The position numbers and the translations under genes are program-made. Below are positions 47,552 to 56,373 of a DNA stretch of 64,000 nucleotides, in pieces. Under the pieces are notes generated by a model. It was not told the origin of the DNA, ran no database searches, and was given only the letters and a program-made list of their open reading frames with translations. Within the stretch, counting starts at the first letter, position 1. Every line of letters begins with the position of its first letter. Source of the DNA: a virus; IMG/VR virus record IMGVR_UViG_3300021519_000916, positions 1 to 64,000 of that record; one strand, given 5' to 3'.

Positions 47552-49843
47552 ATGATAAATCACAATCCCGAAATAGAAGTGGTAATTACCAACGCAACAG
47601 AGTTGGCACGTAAGTACAATCACGAGTATGTGACGTTAGAACACCTTGCACACGGATTACTTAGTTATAAACCATTCAGCGAGCTCATGTTAGCATTTGG
47701 AGTAGATGTTGATGGTATACTAAACGACCTTGACGAGTATATCCAAAAGCAAACATACATTGCTGGCGGCGAAGTTGATATTGTACCAAAGAAAACACAT
47801 AGCCTAGAGCGTGTGTTCAATCGTGCATTTACTCAGGTGTTATTCAGTGGTCGTAACCATGTTCAAATTATTGATATCTTTTTGAGTCTGTCAAATGAAA
47901 GCAATAGCCATGCTAGTTACTTTTTTATTAAGTATGGACTAGAACGTAGTCAAGTTGTTGACTTTTACAATAAACACTATGTTGAAACAAAACAAAAACG
48001 TATACCGGCTAGTGCTCGTTCTGATGCTATTTTGGCTGAGTATTGCGAAAACTTAAACGTACAGGCCAAAGAAGGAAAGATTGATCCTGTGGTTGGGCGT
48101 GAGTTTGAATTGGATGAGATCGCGCAGATCCTGGCTAAACGTAATAAATCAAATGTGTTAATGGTTGGTGATGCTGGTGTGGGTAAGACAGCAATCGCAG
48201 AAGGACTTGCACGTAATATCACTACCGGCGATGTACCAGAGTACCTACGTGATTATACTGTATACAATCTTGACATTGGCAGTTTACTTGCTGGGTCTAA
48301 GTACCGCGGTGAGTTTGAAGAAAAGTTTAAAGACGTTATTGGTGCATTGAGACACAAAGGTAAATGTGTGTTGTTCATTGATGAAGCACATCAGATGCGT
48401 GGTGCAGGTGCCGGTGGTGGTGGATCATCTGTGGACTTTGCTAACATGATTAAACCAGCATTGTCCAAGGGAACAATTAAAGTTATTGCATCCACAACAT
48501 GGGAAGAATATACAGGTAGCTTTGAAAAAGATCGTGCGCTAATGCGTAGGTTCTGCCGTATGACGATTGAAGAACCAAGCTCTGTAGTCGCAAAAGAAAT
48601 TCTACGTGGACTTCGCGAGTATTTTGAAAAGTTCCACGGTGGTAGTATTAGTGACGAAGCAATTGAAGCCGCAGTTGAGTTGAGTGTACGTTATCAACCG
48701 GATAAGAAATTACCGGATAAGGCAATTGATTTAATTGATACTGCTTGTGCTAAATTAAAAATTAATGCAATGGCGTGGACCTGCCGTAAGAGTCATATTG
48801 TAGATATCATTAGTAAATTTACTAAAATTCCAGCAGAACAAATTGGATCTGAATCTACAAAGAGTCTTGTTAATCTCGAAGAAACAGTTAAAACAAAGCT
48901 CTATGGGCAAGATGCTGTAGTTGAAACAGTACTTGAAAAAATCTATGTTGCCCGTGCTGGACTTAAAGCAATGAACAAGCCAATTGGTAACTTCTTATTT
49001 CTGGGACCAACAGGCACAGGTAAAACAGAGCTTGCCAAGTTACTTGCTGAAGGTATGGGAATGAAACTCTTGCGATACGATATGAGCGAGTATCAAGAAA
49101 AACATTCCTTGTCTAAGTTGATTGGTGCTCCCCCAGGATATGTAGGCTACGACGATAGCAACTTAGGTGGTGGTATGCTAATCAGTGATATTGAAAAAAA
49201 TCCTAATTGCGTTATACTGTTTGACGAAATTGAAAAAGCACATCCAGACGTAACTAATATCCTACTACAGCTAATGGATGAAGGTGCAATTACCAGTAGC
49301 AATGGTAAGAAGGCCGATGCACGTAATAGTATTGTTATTCTAACAAGTAACCTAGGCGCAAGTGCTAACGAACAAAACAATATTGGATTCGGTCGCGAGT
49401 TACAGAAGTCTGGTGAGGATGACAAAGCTGTTAAAGACTTCTTTAAGCCTGAGTTCCGTAATCGTTTAGATGGTATTTGTAAATTCAATAAACTAGATGA
49501 CATAAGCATTAGGAAAATTGTTGCTAAGTTTATTAACGAAATAAATGACCTACTAAGTGAGAAGTCATTGAAAATTAGACTAACCGAAGCCGCTGTTGAT
49601 CAATTGGCAAAAGTTGGTTACGATAGTAAAATGGGTGCAAGACCCTTGGGACGTAAAATCAACGACCTTATCAAGGTACCGTTAAGTAAAAAAATATTGT
49701 TTGATACTATAGTACCAAACAGTATTATTGAAATTGATTACGACCAAGTTGAATTTAAATTTAATACGTTGGGACAATATTTGTCTGCAACACCAACCAT
49801 AGACTCCAATGGATACATCGTTCTGGATTCAGTGCAATCCTGA
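47552..49843 (+). CDS. ClpA-like double AAA+ unfoldase
   Basis: The 763-residue protein matches ClpA (758 residues) in plan: an N-terminal Clp repeat domain (HEYVTLEHLAHGLL near residue 28), AAA-1 with Walker A GDAGVGKT (206-213) and Walker B LFIDEAH, and AAA-2 with Walker A GPTGTGKT (about 487-494) and Walker B LFDEIEK. An IGF tripeptide near residue 610 matches the ClpP-docking loop of ClpA/ClpX. A phage ClpA could redirect host ClpP to new substrates. Next to DnaJ, so a chaperone pair. Rare in phages. Confidence 0.88.
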   Translation: MINHNPEIEVVITNATELARKYNHEYVTLEHLAHGLLSYKPFSELMLAFGVDVDGILNDLDEYIQKQTYIAGGEVDIVPKKTHSLERVFNRAFTQVLFSGRNHVQIIDIFLSLSNESNSHASYFFIKYGLERSQVVDFYNKHYVETKQKRIPASARSDAILAEYCENLNVQAKEGKIDPVVGREFELDEIAQILAKRNKSNVLMVGDAGVGKTAIAEGLARNITTGDVPEYLRDYTVYNLDIGSLLAGSKYRGEFEEKFKDVIGALRHKGKCVLFIDEAHQMRGAGAGGGGSSVDFANMIKPALSKGTIKVIASTTWEEYTGSFEKDRALMRRFCRMTIEEPSSVVAKEILRGLREYFEKFHGGSISDEAIEAAVELSVRYQPDKKLPDKAIDLIDTACAKLKINAMAWTCRKSHIVDIISKFTKIPAEQIGSESTKSLVNLEETVKTKLYGQDAVVETVLEKIYVARAGLKAMNKPIGNFLFLGPTGTGKTELAKLLAEGMGMKLLRYDMSEYQEKHSLSKLIGAPPGYVGYDDSNLGGGMLISDIEKNPNCVILFDEIEKAHPDVTNILLQLMDEGAITSSNGKKADARNSIVILTSNLGASANEQNNIGFGRELQKSGEDDKAVKDFFKPEFRNRLDGICKFNKLDDISIRKIVAKFINEINDLLSEKSLKIRLTEAAVDQLAKVGYDSKMGARPLGRKINDLIKVPLSKKILFDTIVPNSIIEIDYDQVEFKFNTLGQYLSATPTIDSNGYIVLDSVQS

Positions 49844-50543
49844 TATAACTGTAGAACACACTACTAAAAAGTATTTTGGGAAATATCTATATAAACTAGA
49901 TATATATTCTCCTGCTGGTAGATTAATATACAGCAAAGGAGATATACTTAGTGGACTAGATCATCGAAAACGCACAGCCAAAACGATTAATCATGCTGGT
50001 TGGTGGGGTTCCGGCGGAAACAATTTTAAAGGAATAGATAGAGCAGATGTAGGTTTATTGGATGCCATTAGAACGTTGCGTAATAATCCAGCACACACTA
50101 TTCATTTACGGGTAGAAGAACCGCACGTTCAAATATATGCGTCAACTGAATCTGAATTACAGTCATTAGTTAATAACAAGTTTGGCCAATTCCTCCCAGC
50201 CCTATTTAGAATAACAGGACCCGAAAGTAGCACAGCAGCAAACATATTAGAAACTGGTGCCATTATCCGAAAGAAAGAAGTTGGCTACAAATACAAAGTT
50301 ATTCTCAGAGATGGTAGATATACACAAGAAGTTAAGGCGGGCATATTACAGTACCTAATAAATATTGGGTTGACTACTGTAAAAATACCCAAAAGCGCCA
50401 TTAATTCGCTGGGTACAAATAATTCATTTATTTGGAATTGTTATTTCTACACAAACGACCTAAGTATAAACACTTTTATAACTTTGATATCCCCGGGCAT
50501 AATATCAAAATCGCACGAGCTGGTCATACTAGCCGATAAATAG
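49809..50543 (+). CDS. Phage protein, unknown function
   Basis: The 244-residue protein begins inside the end of the ClpA-like gene (35-base overlap) and lacks a good ribosome site, so the start is uncertain. It is soluble with beta-rich segments (KKYFGKYLYKLDIY, HTIHLRVEEPHVQIY) and a C-terminal SFIWNCYFYTNDLS. I recognise no family. Confidence 0.5.
   Translation: MDTSFWIQCNPDITVEHTTKKYFGKYLYKLDIYSPAGRLIYSKGDILSGLDHRKRTAKTINHAGWWGSGGNNFKGIDRADVGLLDAIRTLRNNPAHTIHLRVEEPHVQIYASTESELQSLVNNKFGQFLPALFRITGPESSTAANILETGAIIRKKEVGYKYKVILRDGRYTQEVKAGILQYLINIGLTTVKIPKSAINSLGTNNSFIWNCYFYTNDLSINTFITLISPGIISKSHELVILADK
50535..50542 (+). promoter_or_regulatory. T4-late-like promoter box GATAAATA
   Basis: GATAAATA at the end of the previous coding region, 25 bases before ATG 50567, which follows a CAAGGAG site. 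Confidence 0.5.
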
Positions 50544-50566
50544 AAGTATACTTCAAGGAGTGGCAA

Positions 50567-50731
50567 ATGGCCAAAATTCAAACCGAAACAGTTGTAATCA
50601 CCTTCAATAAACTAATCAAAGACTCAGATGCTGAAACAGCATCATTAACTGCCGATACCTTATCAGCACTAGAGCAAGTGGCCCAGGAATTAGCGGGCAG
50701 TGGCGTAGTAGTTGAAGTACAAGTAGCTTAA
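50567..50731 (+). CDS. Very small phage protein
   Basis: A 54-residue ORF with a strong AAGGAG site before ATG 50567 and an in-phase late-type box. It is acidic, with a central helix (LSALEQVAQELAGSG) and beta strands at both ends (ETVVITFNKL, VVVEVQVA). It fills a gap between genes and has normal coding composition. Function unknown. Confidence 0.6.
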   Translation: MAKIQTETVVITFNKLIKDSDAETASLTADTLSALEQVAQELAGSGVVVEVQVA

Positions 50732-50753
50732 TCAATTAACCAGAGAGAACTCA

Positions 50754-51611
50754 ATGAGCGACAAAAAAATTAATCAAAAAGATGCGGTAGCAATGATCAA
50801 GGCAGCAGCCGCAAAACAAAAACTTGCGGCGGCTCAACCGCAGGCACAACAAGAAGGCCAACCGTACGATTTTAAACGAAATCATTTACACATTGGTATT
50901 CCTTGTTATGGTGGTATGGTATCCGAACCTACTATGACTAGCTTTTTAAGATTTACTCTTTTGGCTACACAGGCTGGATTAAATTGGTCACTTGACACAA
51001 TGGTTAACGAATCATTGGTTACTCGTGCTCGTAACAATTTAATGGCTAAAATGATGACCAATAAAGAAGCAACACATTTTATGTTTATCGATGCAGATAT
51101 ACGTTTCCAACCTGATAGTATCTTATCAATGATGGCGCACGAAAAAGATGTCATTGGTGGACTATATCCTAAAAAAGCACTACCGGTTAATTATGTTATT
51201 AACTTAAAACCAGAAACAAAAATCCAAGGCGACATTTTTACAGTTGATACAATGGGTACAGGTTTCCTAATGTTTAAGCGCAATGTATACGAGAAGTTAA
51301 TTGCCGCACATCCAGAATGCAAATATGTAGACGATGTGGGTCTTGGTAAACAATATGAGCCAATGATGTATTCAATCTTTGATTGCGAAATCGATGAGCG
51401 TGGACATTATCTAAGCGAAGACTGGTTGTTCTGTCGTAGATGGCAAAAAATTGGTGGCGAGATTTGGGCCCATAGTAAAGTATTGCTCAATCACGTTGGA
51501 CACTACGAATATGCTGGTGACTTGGATAAACTCAAAATTGCCGAGCGTGGCAGTATGGGTATTATTGAAGATACCCTCGCTTCACAAGGTGCCAGAGTAG
51601 AAAAGGCATAA
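50754..51611 (+). CDS. GT-A-type glycosyltransferase-like protein
   Basis: The 285-residue protein has the pattern of GT-A (glycosyltransferase family 2-like) enzymes common in phages: NHLHIGIPCYGGMV near residue 46, LVTRARNNLMAKMM near residue 92, the metal-binding FIDADIRF near residue 112, and a DDVGLGKQYEPM and SEDWLFCRRW region that resembles the acceptor and catalytic loops. It may add a sugar to DNA or virion proteins. The first 40 residues are Ala/Gln-rich and disordered. Starts after a GAGAGAAC site. Confidence 0.7.
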   Translation: MSDKKINQKDAVAMIKAAAAKQKLAAAQPQAQQEGQPYDFKRNHLHIGIPCYGGMVSEPTMTSFLRFTLLATQAGLNWSLDTMVNESLVTRARNNLMAKMMTNKEATHFMFIDADIRFQPDSILSMMAHEKDVIGGLYPKKALPVNYVINLKPETKIQGDIFTVDTMGTGFLMFKRNVYEKLIAAHPECKYVDDVGLGKQYEPMMYSIFDCEIDERGHYLSEDWLFCRRWQKIGGEIWAHSKVLLNHVGHYEYAGDLDKLKIAERGSMGIIEDTLASQGARVEKA

Positions 51612-51624
51612 CAACGGAGTTTAT

Positions 51625-52074
51625 ATGTCATCAACAGAAAAATTGCATTTTAAAGTTGGCCTATCAGGAACCTATTGGAAAAAGGTTCCTGTTTATAGTG
51701 TACTAGTTAATGACTTAACAATTTTTACAAAAAACAAAATAACAAATCCAACAGACGAAGTTGAATATATTGAGTTTGATGCTGAAATAGCAGATGGGCC
51801 TGCTACTCTGCATATACGCCTTGACAATAAAGACTGGACAGATACTGTACAAAATGACGATAAGACCGAAATTCTTAAAGACATGATGTTAAACATAGTA
51901 AGTATTGAAATTGATGAAATTTCCCTTGGTAATTTAGTATACACTAAGAGTATTTTTGTTGGTGATGATACTACTCGACCAGATCTTGACAAATGTGTAA
52001 ATTTAGGATGGAACGGTACTTGGACTTTAGAGTTTACCAGCCCATTCTACATTTGGCTCCTTGAAAACATTTAA
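51625..52074 (+). CDS. Beta-sandwich phage protein, unknown function
   Basis: The 149-residue protein looks like a single beta-sandwich with pairs of strands (YWKKVPVYSVLVNDLTIF; ATLHIRLDNKDWTD; IVSIEIDEISLGNL). It shares a loose layout (VDNELL / VLVNDLT; EHHIRID / TLHIRLD) with the 53123 gene, suggesting a common carbohydrate-binding-like fold. It lies between a glycosyltransferase and a nucleotidyltransferase. Function unknown. Confidence 0.55.
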   Translation: MSSTEKLHFKVGLSGTYWKKVPVYSVLVNDLTIFTKNKITNPTDEVEYIEFDAEIADGPATLHIRLDNKDWTDTVQNDDKTEILKDMMLNIVSIEIDEISLGNLVYTKSIFVGDDTTRPDLDKCVNLGWNGTWTLEFTSPFYIWLLENI

Positions 52075-52075
52075 A

Positions 52076-52104
52076 CTAAATATAGTAATAGGATACTATT
52101 ACTA
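52076..52104 (+). promoter_or_regulatory. Late-like box and hairpin at the start of the 52104 gene
   Basis: CTAAATAT at 52076-52083, then a perfect 9-base-pair hairpin, TAGTAATAG (52083-52091) and CTATTACTA (52096-52104), with a GATA loop. The AUAGGA ribosome site overlaps the stem and loop, and the start codon's A is the last stem base. Confidence 0.55.
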
Positions 52105-53120
52105 TGTTTCTTTCAGAACTTAACGAACCAAATTTACTTGTAGTCTACTGCGGTAGATTCCAGCCTTTTCACAAAGGGCATCATGCTGTATACGAATACC
52201 TCACCGGCAAATTTGGGGTTAACAATGTATATATTGCAACCAGCAACAAAGTAGATCCCCCACGTAGCCCATTTTCCTTTTCAGAGAAGTCATATTTCAT
52301 GCAATTGACTGGGGTTCCCGGCCACCGTGTTATACAGGTATCCAACAATTATAATGTAACAGAAGTAGCAAAAGCATTAAACATGGACGATCAATCCATG
52401 GCAAATACTGTGTTAATTTTCCCAGTTAGTGAAAAAGATATGGCTGAAGAGCCACGTTTTCAATCCTGGACTAAAAAAGACGGCTCCCCGGGTGCTCTAC
52501 AACCTTTAGAAAATATTAAAGATACCAAGAGCATGAAAGAGTTTGCTTATATAATGACTGTACCTACATTTGACTTTAAAGTAATGGGACAACCAATGCG
52601 GTCGGGTACAGAACTTAGACAACAATACATTGATAGTGATGAAAAAACACGCGGTACTATAGTTGCAGATTTGTTTGGTAAGTACACCAGAGAAGCAGAG
52701 CAACTTATGACTAAAGCATTGGCGCCAGCTGCACCAATTGCTCCTCCTACAGCCATTCCTAAGTTACCTAAACCTGCCAAAGCTGCAGGTGGTGTAGTAA
52801 AGGGTATTAAAGAAGGCGGACTCGATCATTCATGGGCTGTTAAAGATGAGAAAACTGGTGAGATGGGTATACGTCCTGCTGGTGGTATGGGTACATGGAC
52901 TGAACCTACTTTAATAAGTAGCCTACTCCGCGACCTAGCAACAGTTGAAGCAAAAATTACTGCAAAAAACGCAACTGATGCTGAGTATATACTGTATCAA
53001 AAATATAGCACAGTAAAAGCTAAACTACAAGCACTGGCAAAATACGAACAATTTGTACTACGCAATGGTAAGCGTGCCATTAAGCCGGGTCGAGAAATTG
53101 ATCTAGGAGAGGACAAATAA
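52104..53120 (+). CDS. Nucleotidyltransferase-like (HIGH-superfamily) protein with phage-specific C-terminus
   Basis: The 338-residue protein starts with GRFQPFHKGHH (residues 17-27), the HxGH motif of cytidylyltransferase/NMN adenylyltransferase enzymes, and has a matching SGTELRQQY near residue 168. These enzymes make NAD or activated alcohols from CTP or ATP. Residues 210-338 are a phage-specific Pro/Ala linker and helical domain, similar in style to the virion-type genes that follow. The leader hairpin may limit translation. Product unknown. Confidence 0.7.
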   Translation: MFLSELNEPNLLVVYCGRFQPFHKGHHAVYEYLTGKFGVNNVYIATSNKVDPPRSPFSFSEKSYFMQLTGVPGHRVIQVSNNYNVTEVAKALNMDDQSMANTVLIFPVSEKDMAEEPRFQSWTKKDGSPGALQPLENIKDTKSMKEFAYIMTVPTFDFKVMGQPMRSGTELRQQYIDSDEKTRGTIVADLFGKYTREAEQLMTKALAPAAPIAPPTAIPKLPKPAKAAGGVVKGIKEGGLDHSWAVKDEKTGEMGIRPAGGMGTWTEPTLISSLLRDLATVEAKITAKNATDAEYILYQKYSTVKAKLQALAKYEQFVLRNGKRAIKPGREIDLGEDK

Positions 53121-53122
53121 TC

Positions 53123-53413
53123 ATGTCCTTGGTAGCAATGAGTGTTGATATTTACTGTGATAACTCACATGGTAAGCACCCGTATTATAGACTATGGGTT
53201 GACAACGAATTGCTAACTGAACGCACATGGATTTGGCCCACGTACGAAATTTTTATACAAGAGAATATAGAAGTGGATATAGAACCCGGCGAACATCATA
53301 TCCGCATTGATAATTGCGGGTCAAAAACAAATTTTGATCTAAAGAATTTAATAGTAGATGGAACTCCACTGCAAGCCGTAACATCACATCAAGATTTGAG
53401 CTTTACAATCTAA
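53123..53413 (+). CDS. Small beta-sandwich phage protein
   Basis: A 96-residue protein with strands YYRLWVDNELLTERT, PTYEIFIQENIEVDI and GEHHIRIDNCGSK, typical of small carbohydrate-binding-like or tail-accessory domains. It resembles the 51625 gene in motif order. It starts two bases after the nucleotidyltransferase stop. Function unknown. Confidence 0.55.
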   Translation: MSLVAMSVDIYCDNSHGKHPYYRLWVDNELLTERTWIWPTYEIFIQENIEVDIEPGEHHIRIDNCGSKTNFDLKNLIVDGTPLQAVTSHQDLSFTI

Positions 53414-53415
53414 CA

Positions 53416-53423
53416 CATAAATA
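53416..53423 (+). promoter_or_regulatory. T4-late-like promoter box CATAAATA
   Basis: CATAAATA 22 bases before ATG 53445, upstream of a virion-like gene group. Confidence 0.5.
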
Positions 53424-53444
53424 TACAATATTGGGATTAACCGA

Positions 53445-54074
53445 ATGAAAACAACAGAATTTATTAATGAAAATGCCTTTATTGGGCAAGATGCACATAT
53501 TATGCACGAAGAGCATAAGCTACAGTCTATACGTGTAAATTTGCATAATATCGCCATAAACAGCGTAGCAATCCATAAACTATTACGTAGACTTGAAAGC
53601 GATAGCGACATTGCGCTATATGCCGAATCAATCAAAGAAGCCGAATCATTGATACAACATGTATTAGAAGAAGTAGAATACGCAACAGCAGACCATAGTT
53701 ATATGGATGCTGAAATGGAATCGTTTAATCCAACTATTGCTGAAGCTAAGTTTGCCGAAGAAACATTGCCTTGGGAAACCGATGCTGAATCTAAAAAGCG
53801 CGAAGCTGGTGAGAAAGAAAAATCTGCATTTAAAAAACCAAAGAATCCTAATCGTACTGGACCCGATGCTGCCAAGGCACTGGCACAAAAAGGCGCATCT
53901 ACTGTTAAAGAAGATGCAACTGGTGGTTCTTCGATGAGTAGTTCTGTTGCTGTTACTCCACAGACGCTGGGTGAAAAAGGCACATTCAGTAAAAAAGAAG
54001 TTAATAAAAAATTAGGCAATTATAGTAATGTACTTACACGCGGCGGCCCAGTTAAGGTTGGGAAGTCAAAATAA
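53445..54074 (+). CDS. Virion-associated-type phage protein
   Basis: The 209-residue protein has a helical N-terminal half (HEEHKLQSIRVNLHNIAINS, AESIKEAESLIQHVLEE) and a Lys/Pro/Ala-rich, disordered C-terminal half. It ends in a basic KLGNYSNVLTRGGPVKVGKSK-like region. It belongs to a set of late genes with similar composition and a late-type box upstream. Its stop overlaps the next start by one base. Role probably in the virion interior; inference only. Confidence 0.55.
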   Translation: MKTTEFINENAFIGQDAHIMHEEHKLQSIRVNLHNIAINSVAIHKLLRRLESDSDIALYAESIKEAESLIQHVLEEVEYATADHSYMDAEMESFNPTIAEAKFAEETLPWETDAESKKREAGEKEKSAFKKPKNPNRTGPDAAKALAQKGASTVKEDATGGSSMSSSVAVTPQTLGEKGTFSKKEVNKKLGNYSNVLTRGGPVKVGKSK

Positions 54075-54787
54075 TGGATAATAATTTTAACGACATTTTA
54101 AATATTTTTAAGCGTTTAGATGAAAGCGCAAAACCTGTTGTACAGGAAAATAATGATTTTCCGGGCTATTGGACAGGTAAGATGTCGGCTAAACAATCTA
54201 GAAATAAAATGGTTGGTGCCGCTGAGAGTATTGAACAAAAACTACAAAAGCAATTTGACAATCCAAAAGACGAACCACAGAAGCAAAAGTTTCGTGTGGA
54301 AGTTACAGTAAGCGACCCAAACCACACAATGGTAACTCAGCGCAATGAACTAAAACGTAGGGTATGTAAAGTAACAGCAACCGATGAAAATAATGCTGTT
54401 GACACGGCAATCCATTGGTATAAAAAACAAGGTTATAAAGTACACGATCATCACTTCATTGGCGCAGACGAACAATCGTTAACAGAATTTGGTGCCGACG
54501 GCATTGGCGCAACTCCCGGTGCACAAGCTGCTGATCCAGCCGCAGATGCAAAAGAACTACAAGCAACAACACAGGCCTTACAAAAACTTGGTGCTGTAAC
54601 TGGTACAAAAATTCCAGTTGCACAAACAGCAAAATCAATGTCTAGTGATGCACCACCAAGCCCAGCCGATAATGCAAAAAATGCAATGGTCGCTAAACAA
54701 ATTGAGCCTTTGTTAACCGATCCAGCTGCCGCGGGCAAGTTAACTAGTTTAATTAAACAGCAACAAACTGAACCCGGAGCCGAATAA
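54074..54787 (+). CDS. Virion-associated-type phage protein
   Basis: The 237-residue protein starts with NFNDILNIFKRLDESAK and has FPGYWTGKMSAKQSRNKM near residue 35, a beta domain RVEVTVSDPN near residue 78, and a helical IHWYKKQGYKVHDHHFIGAD region. The last 100 residues are Ala/Pro/Thr-rich and probably disordered. This is the style of head or internal proteins of aquatic T4-like phages. Overlaps both neighbours by one base. Confidence 0.55.
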   Translation: MDNNFNDILNIFKRLDESAKPVVQENNDFPGYWTGKMSAKQSRNKMVGAAESIEQKLQKQFDNPKDEPQKQKFRVEVTVSDPNHTMVTQRNELKRRVCKVTATDENNAVDTAIHWYKKQGYKVHDHHFIGADEQSLTEFGADGIGATPGAQAADPAADAKELQATTQALQKLGAVTGTKIPVAQTAKSMSSDAPPSPADNAKNAMVAKQIEPLLTDPAAAGKLTSLIKQQQTEPGAE

Positions 54788-56373
54788 TGTTTTTACATGA
54801 CTTTTTTGATACTAAAAAATCCGCAGTTAAAGAAGGAGAAACTACTTTAACTAAAACTGGTCGTGTACATCGCTCAACAGATGCGTACGGTGGTACCCCA
54901 CGCGAGCCAGATTCACTTGGTAACAAGTTAGATAAAGCTGGCACAAATAGTATTGAACGAGCATTAGATATTAAGTGGGATAGAAAGAAAGAATGGCAAG
55001 GCGGCGTTGAAGTAGATACGTCAGAAGGAATAGCTGGTGAACTGATTGGTGGTACCATTGGTGGAGTAGCAGGAACATTAGGTGGTGCCGCAGTAGGTGG
55101 TCCAATGGGTGCATTAGTTGGTGGTGCCGCAGGCGGTACTGCTGGACAAATGGCCGGTAGAGAGCTAACTAAAGAAGAAGGCCGAGAACGAATTTATAGC
55201 AATGGCGATAGAGTAAAATTAAATTCTACATACGCCGATTATCGTAACCCAAATGAGATATTCACTGTATCACAATGTGATCAAGAACGTAAACGTTGTT
55301 GGATCGGCGATAAAAGCGGTAGTGGATGGTATGCAACATTTGATCAATTGATTCCAGCAAGATCTCGTGCCAAAGAAGATGACACCAAGTTAAACAAAAA
55401 TATCGATAACGGCCACCTACGTATGTTGGTACACCGTGCAATGAAAGCAAGACAAGCTGGAAAGTCATTGACTAGTGTAATGCGGTCCGATGAAATTAAA
55501 ACATTGCTAATGGCCAAAGGCACAGGACAATTAAAAGATTTATTTGCAGAAGATTCATGGCATGGCGAAGGCGAAGCATGGCACGGCGGTGGCAATGAGC
55601 CAATGGATGCATGGCACGGACAAGAAGGCGTAACAGAAGAACAACTTGATGAATTTTTGCCAGCATTGGCCGCAGGTGCCGGTGCATTGGCACGTGGTGC
55701 TGCAATGGCAGGAGGCGCGGCGCTAAAAGGCGCACAAGTAGTGGGTGGTGCGGCATTAAAAGGTGCTCAAGCAGTTGCTCCGGGTCTAGTAAAAGGCGCT
55801 CAAGCGGCAGGTAATGCTGTTGTAAAAGGTGCTCAAGCAATTGCTCCGGGCGTTGTAAAAACTGGACAAGCAATTGGAAAAGTCCCAGGTCAAGTTGAAA
55901 AAGGATTAATAAAGGGCTTTGAAGTTCTTGATGCTCTTGTTCCAGGCGGCATCTTTGATGCAAACGGTAATATAAAGAGTCCTCAAATCTTATCAAAATT
56001 CTTAACACCACAACAAATACAACAGGTGCAACAACAGCCAGTACAACAACAATCACCTAGCCAACAAGTAGCACAGAATCAACAACAAGTTGCGGCCGAA
56101 GGTTATTTTTCAGATCTAGATGTTCAAAAGAAAGATAGGCAGTATGCTGGTACAAAAGCATATCACGCTAAGAAGAAAGCCGAAAAAGAAAAGAATGCTA
56201 CAGATGCCAAGACCGCGTTTGATGCTAAGTTTGGTGGTAGCAATCCAGTGGGTTCTCTTAAAATTAGAGAGCAAGGTGTGGCGGAAGGTACCAACTACTG
56301 GACTAAGTTACAGGACGCTCGCAATAAAAAAATAAATAGTTTAGTCAACGAATTAAAAGAGAGTATAATGTAA
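54787..56373 (+). CDS. Large virion protein with glycine zipper and KGAQ repeats
   Basis: The 528-residue protein has a glycine-zipper-like segment near residues 80-118 (GGTIGGVAGTLGGAAVGG; LVGGAAGGTAGQMAG), an SH3-like region (RVKLNSTYADYRNPNEIFTV), three WHG elements near residues 258-280, and a tandem KGAQ repeat near residues 315-365. The C-terminal third is Gln-rich, then Lys-rich, and ends with EQGVAEGTNYW. Glycine zippers and amphipathic repeats often insert into membranes, so an internal or injected protein is possible. No enzyme motif. Confidence 0.6.
   Translation: MFLHDFFDTKKSAVKEGETTLTKTGRVHRSTDAYGGTPREPDSLGNKLDKAGTNSIERALDIKWDRKKEWQGGVEVDTSEGIAGELIGGTIGGVAGTLGGAAVGGPMGALVGGAAGGTAGQMAGRELTKEEGRERIYSNGDRVKLNSTYADYRNPNEIFTVSQCDQERKRCWIGDKSGSGWYATFDQLIPARSRAKEDDTKLNKNIDNGHLRMLVHRAMKARQAGKSLTSVMRSDEIKTLLMAKGTGQLKDLFAEDSWHGEGEAWHGGGNEPMDAWHGQEGVTEEQLDEFLPALAAGAGALARGAAMAGGAALKGAQVVGGAALKGAQAVAPGLVKGAQAAGNAVVKGAQAIAPGVVKTGQAIGKVPGQVEKGLIKGFEVLDALVPGGIFDANGNIKSPQILSKFLTPQQIQQVQQQPVQQQSPSQQVAQNQQQVAAEGYFSDLDVQKKDRQYAGTKAYHAKKKAEKEKNATDAKTAFDAKFGGSNPVGSLKIREQGVAEGTNYWTKLQDARNKKINSLVNELKESIM
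55724..55880 (+). repeat. Imperfect tandem repeat coding (A/V)xKGAQ units
   Basis: About five 30-40-base repeats coding KGAQ-type units separated by Val/Ala/Gly/Pro, inside the 528-residue gene. Confidence 0.6.
56269..56286 (+). repeat. 18-base direct repeat, copy 1
   Basis: gagcaaggtgtggcggaa, coding EQGVAE. The second exact copy is at 57602-57619 in another gene. Confidence 0.75.
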
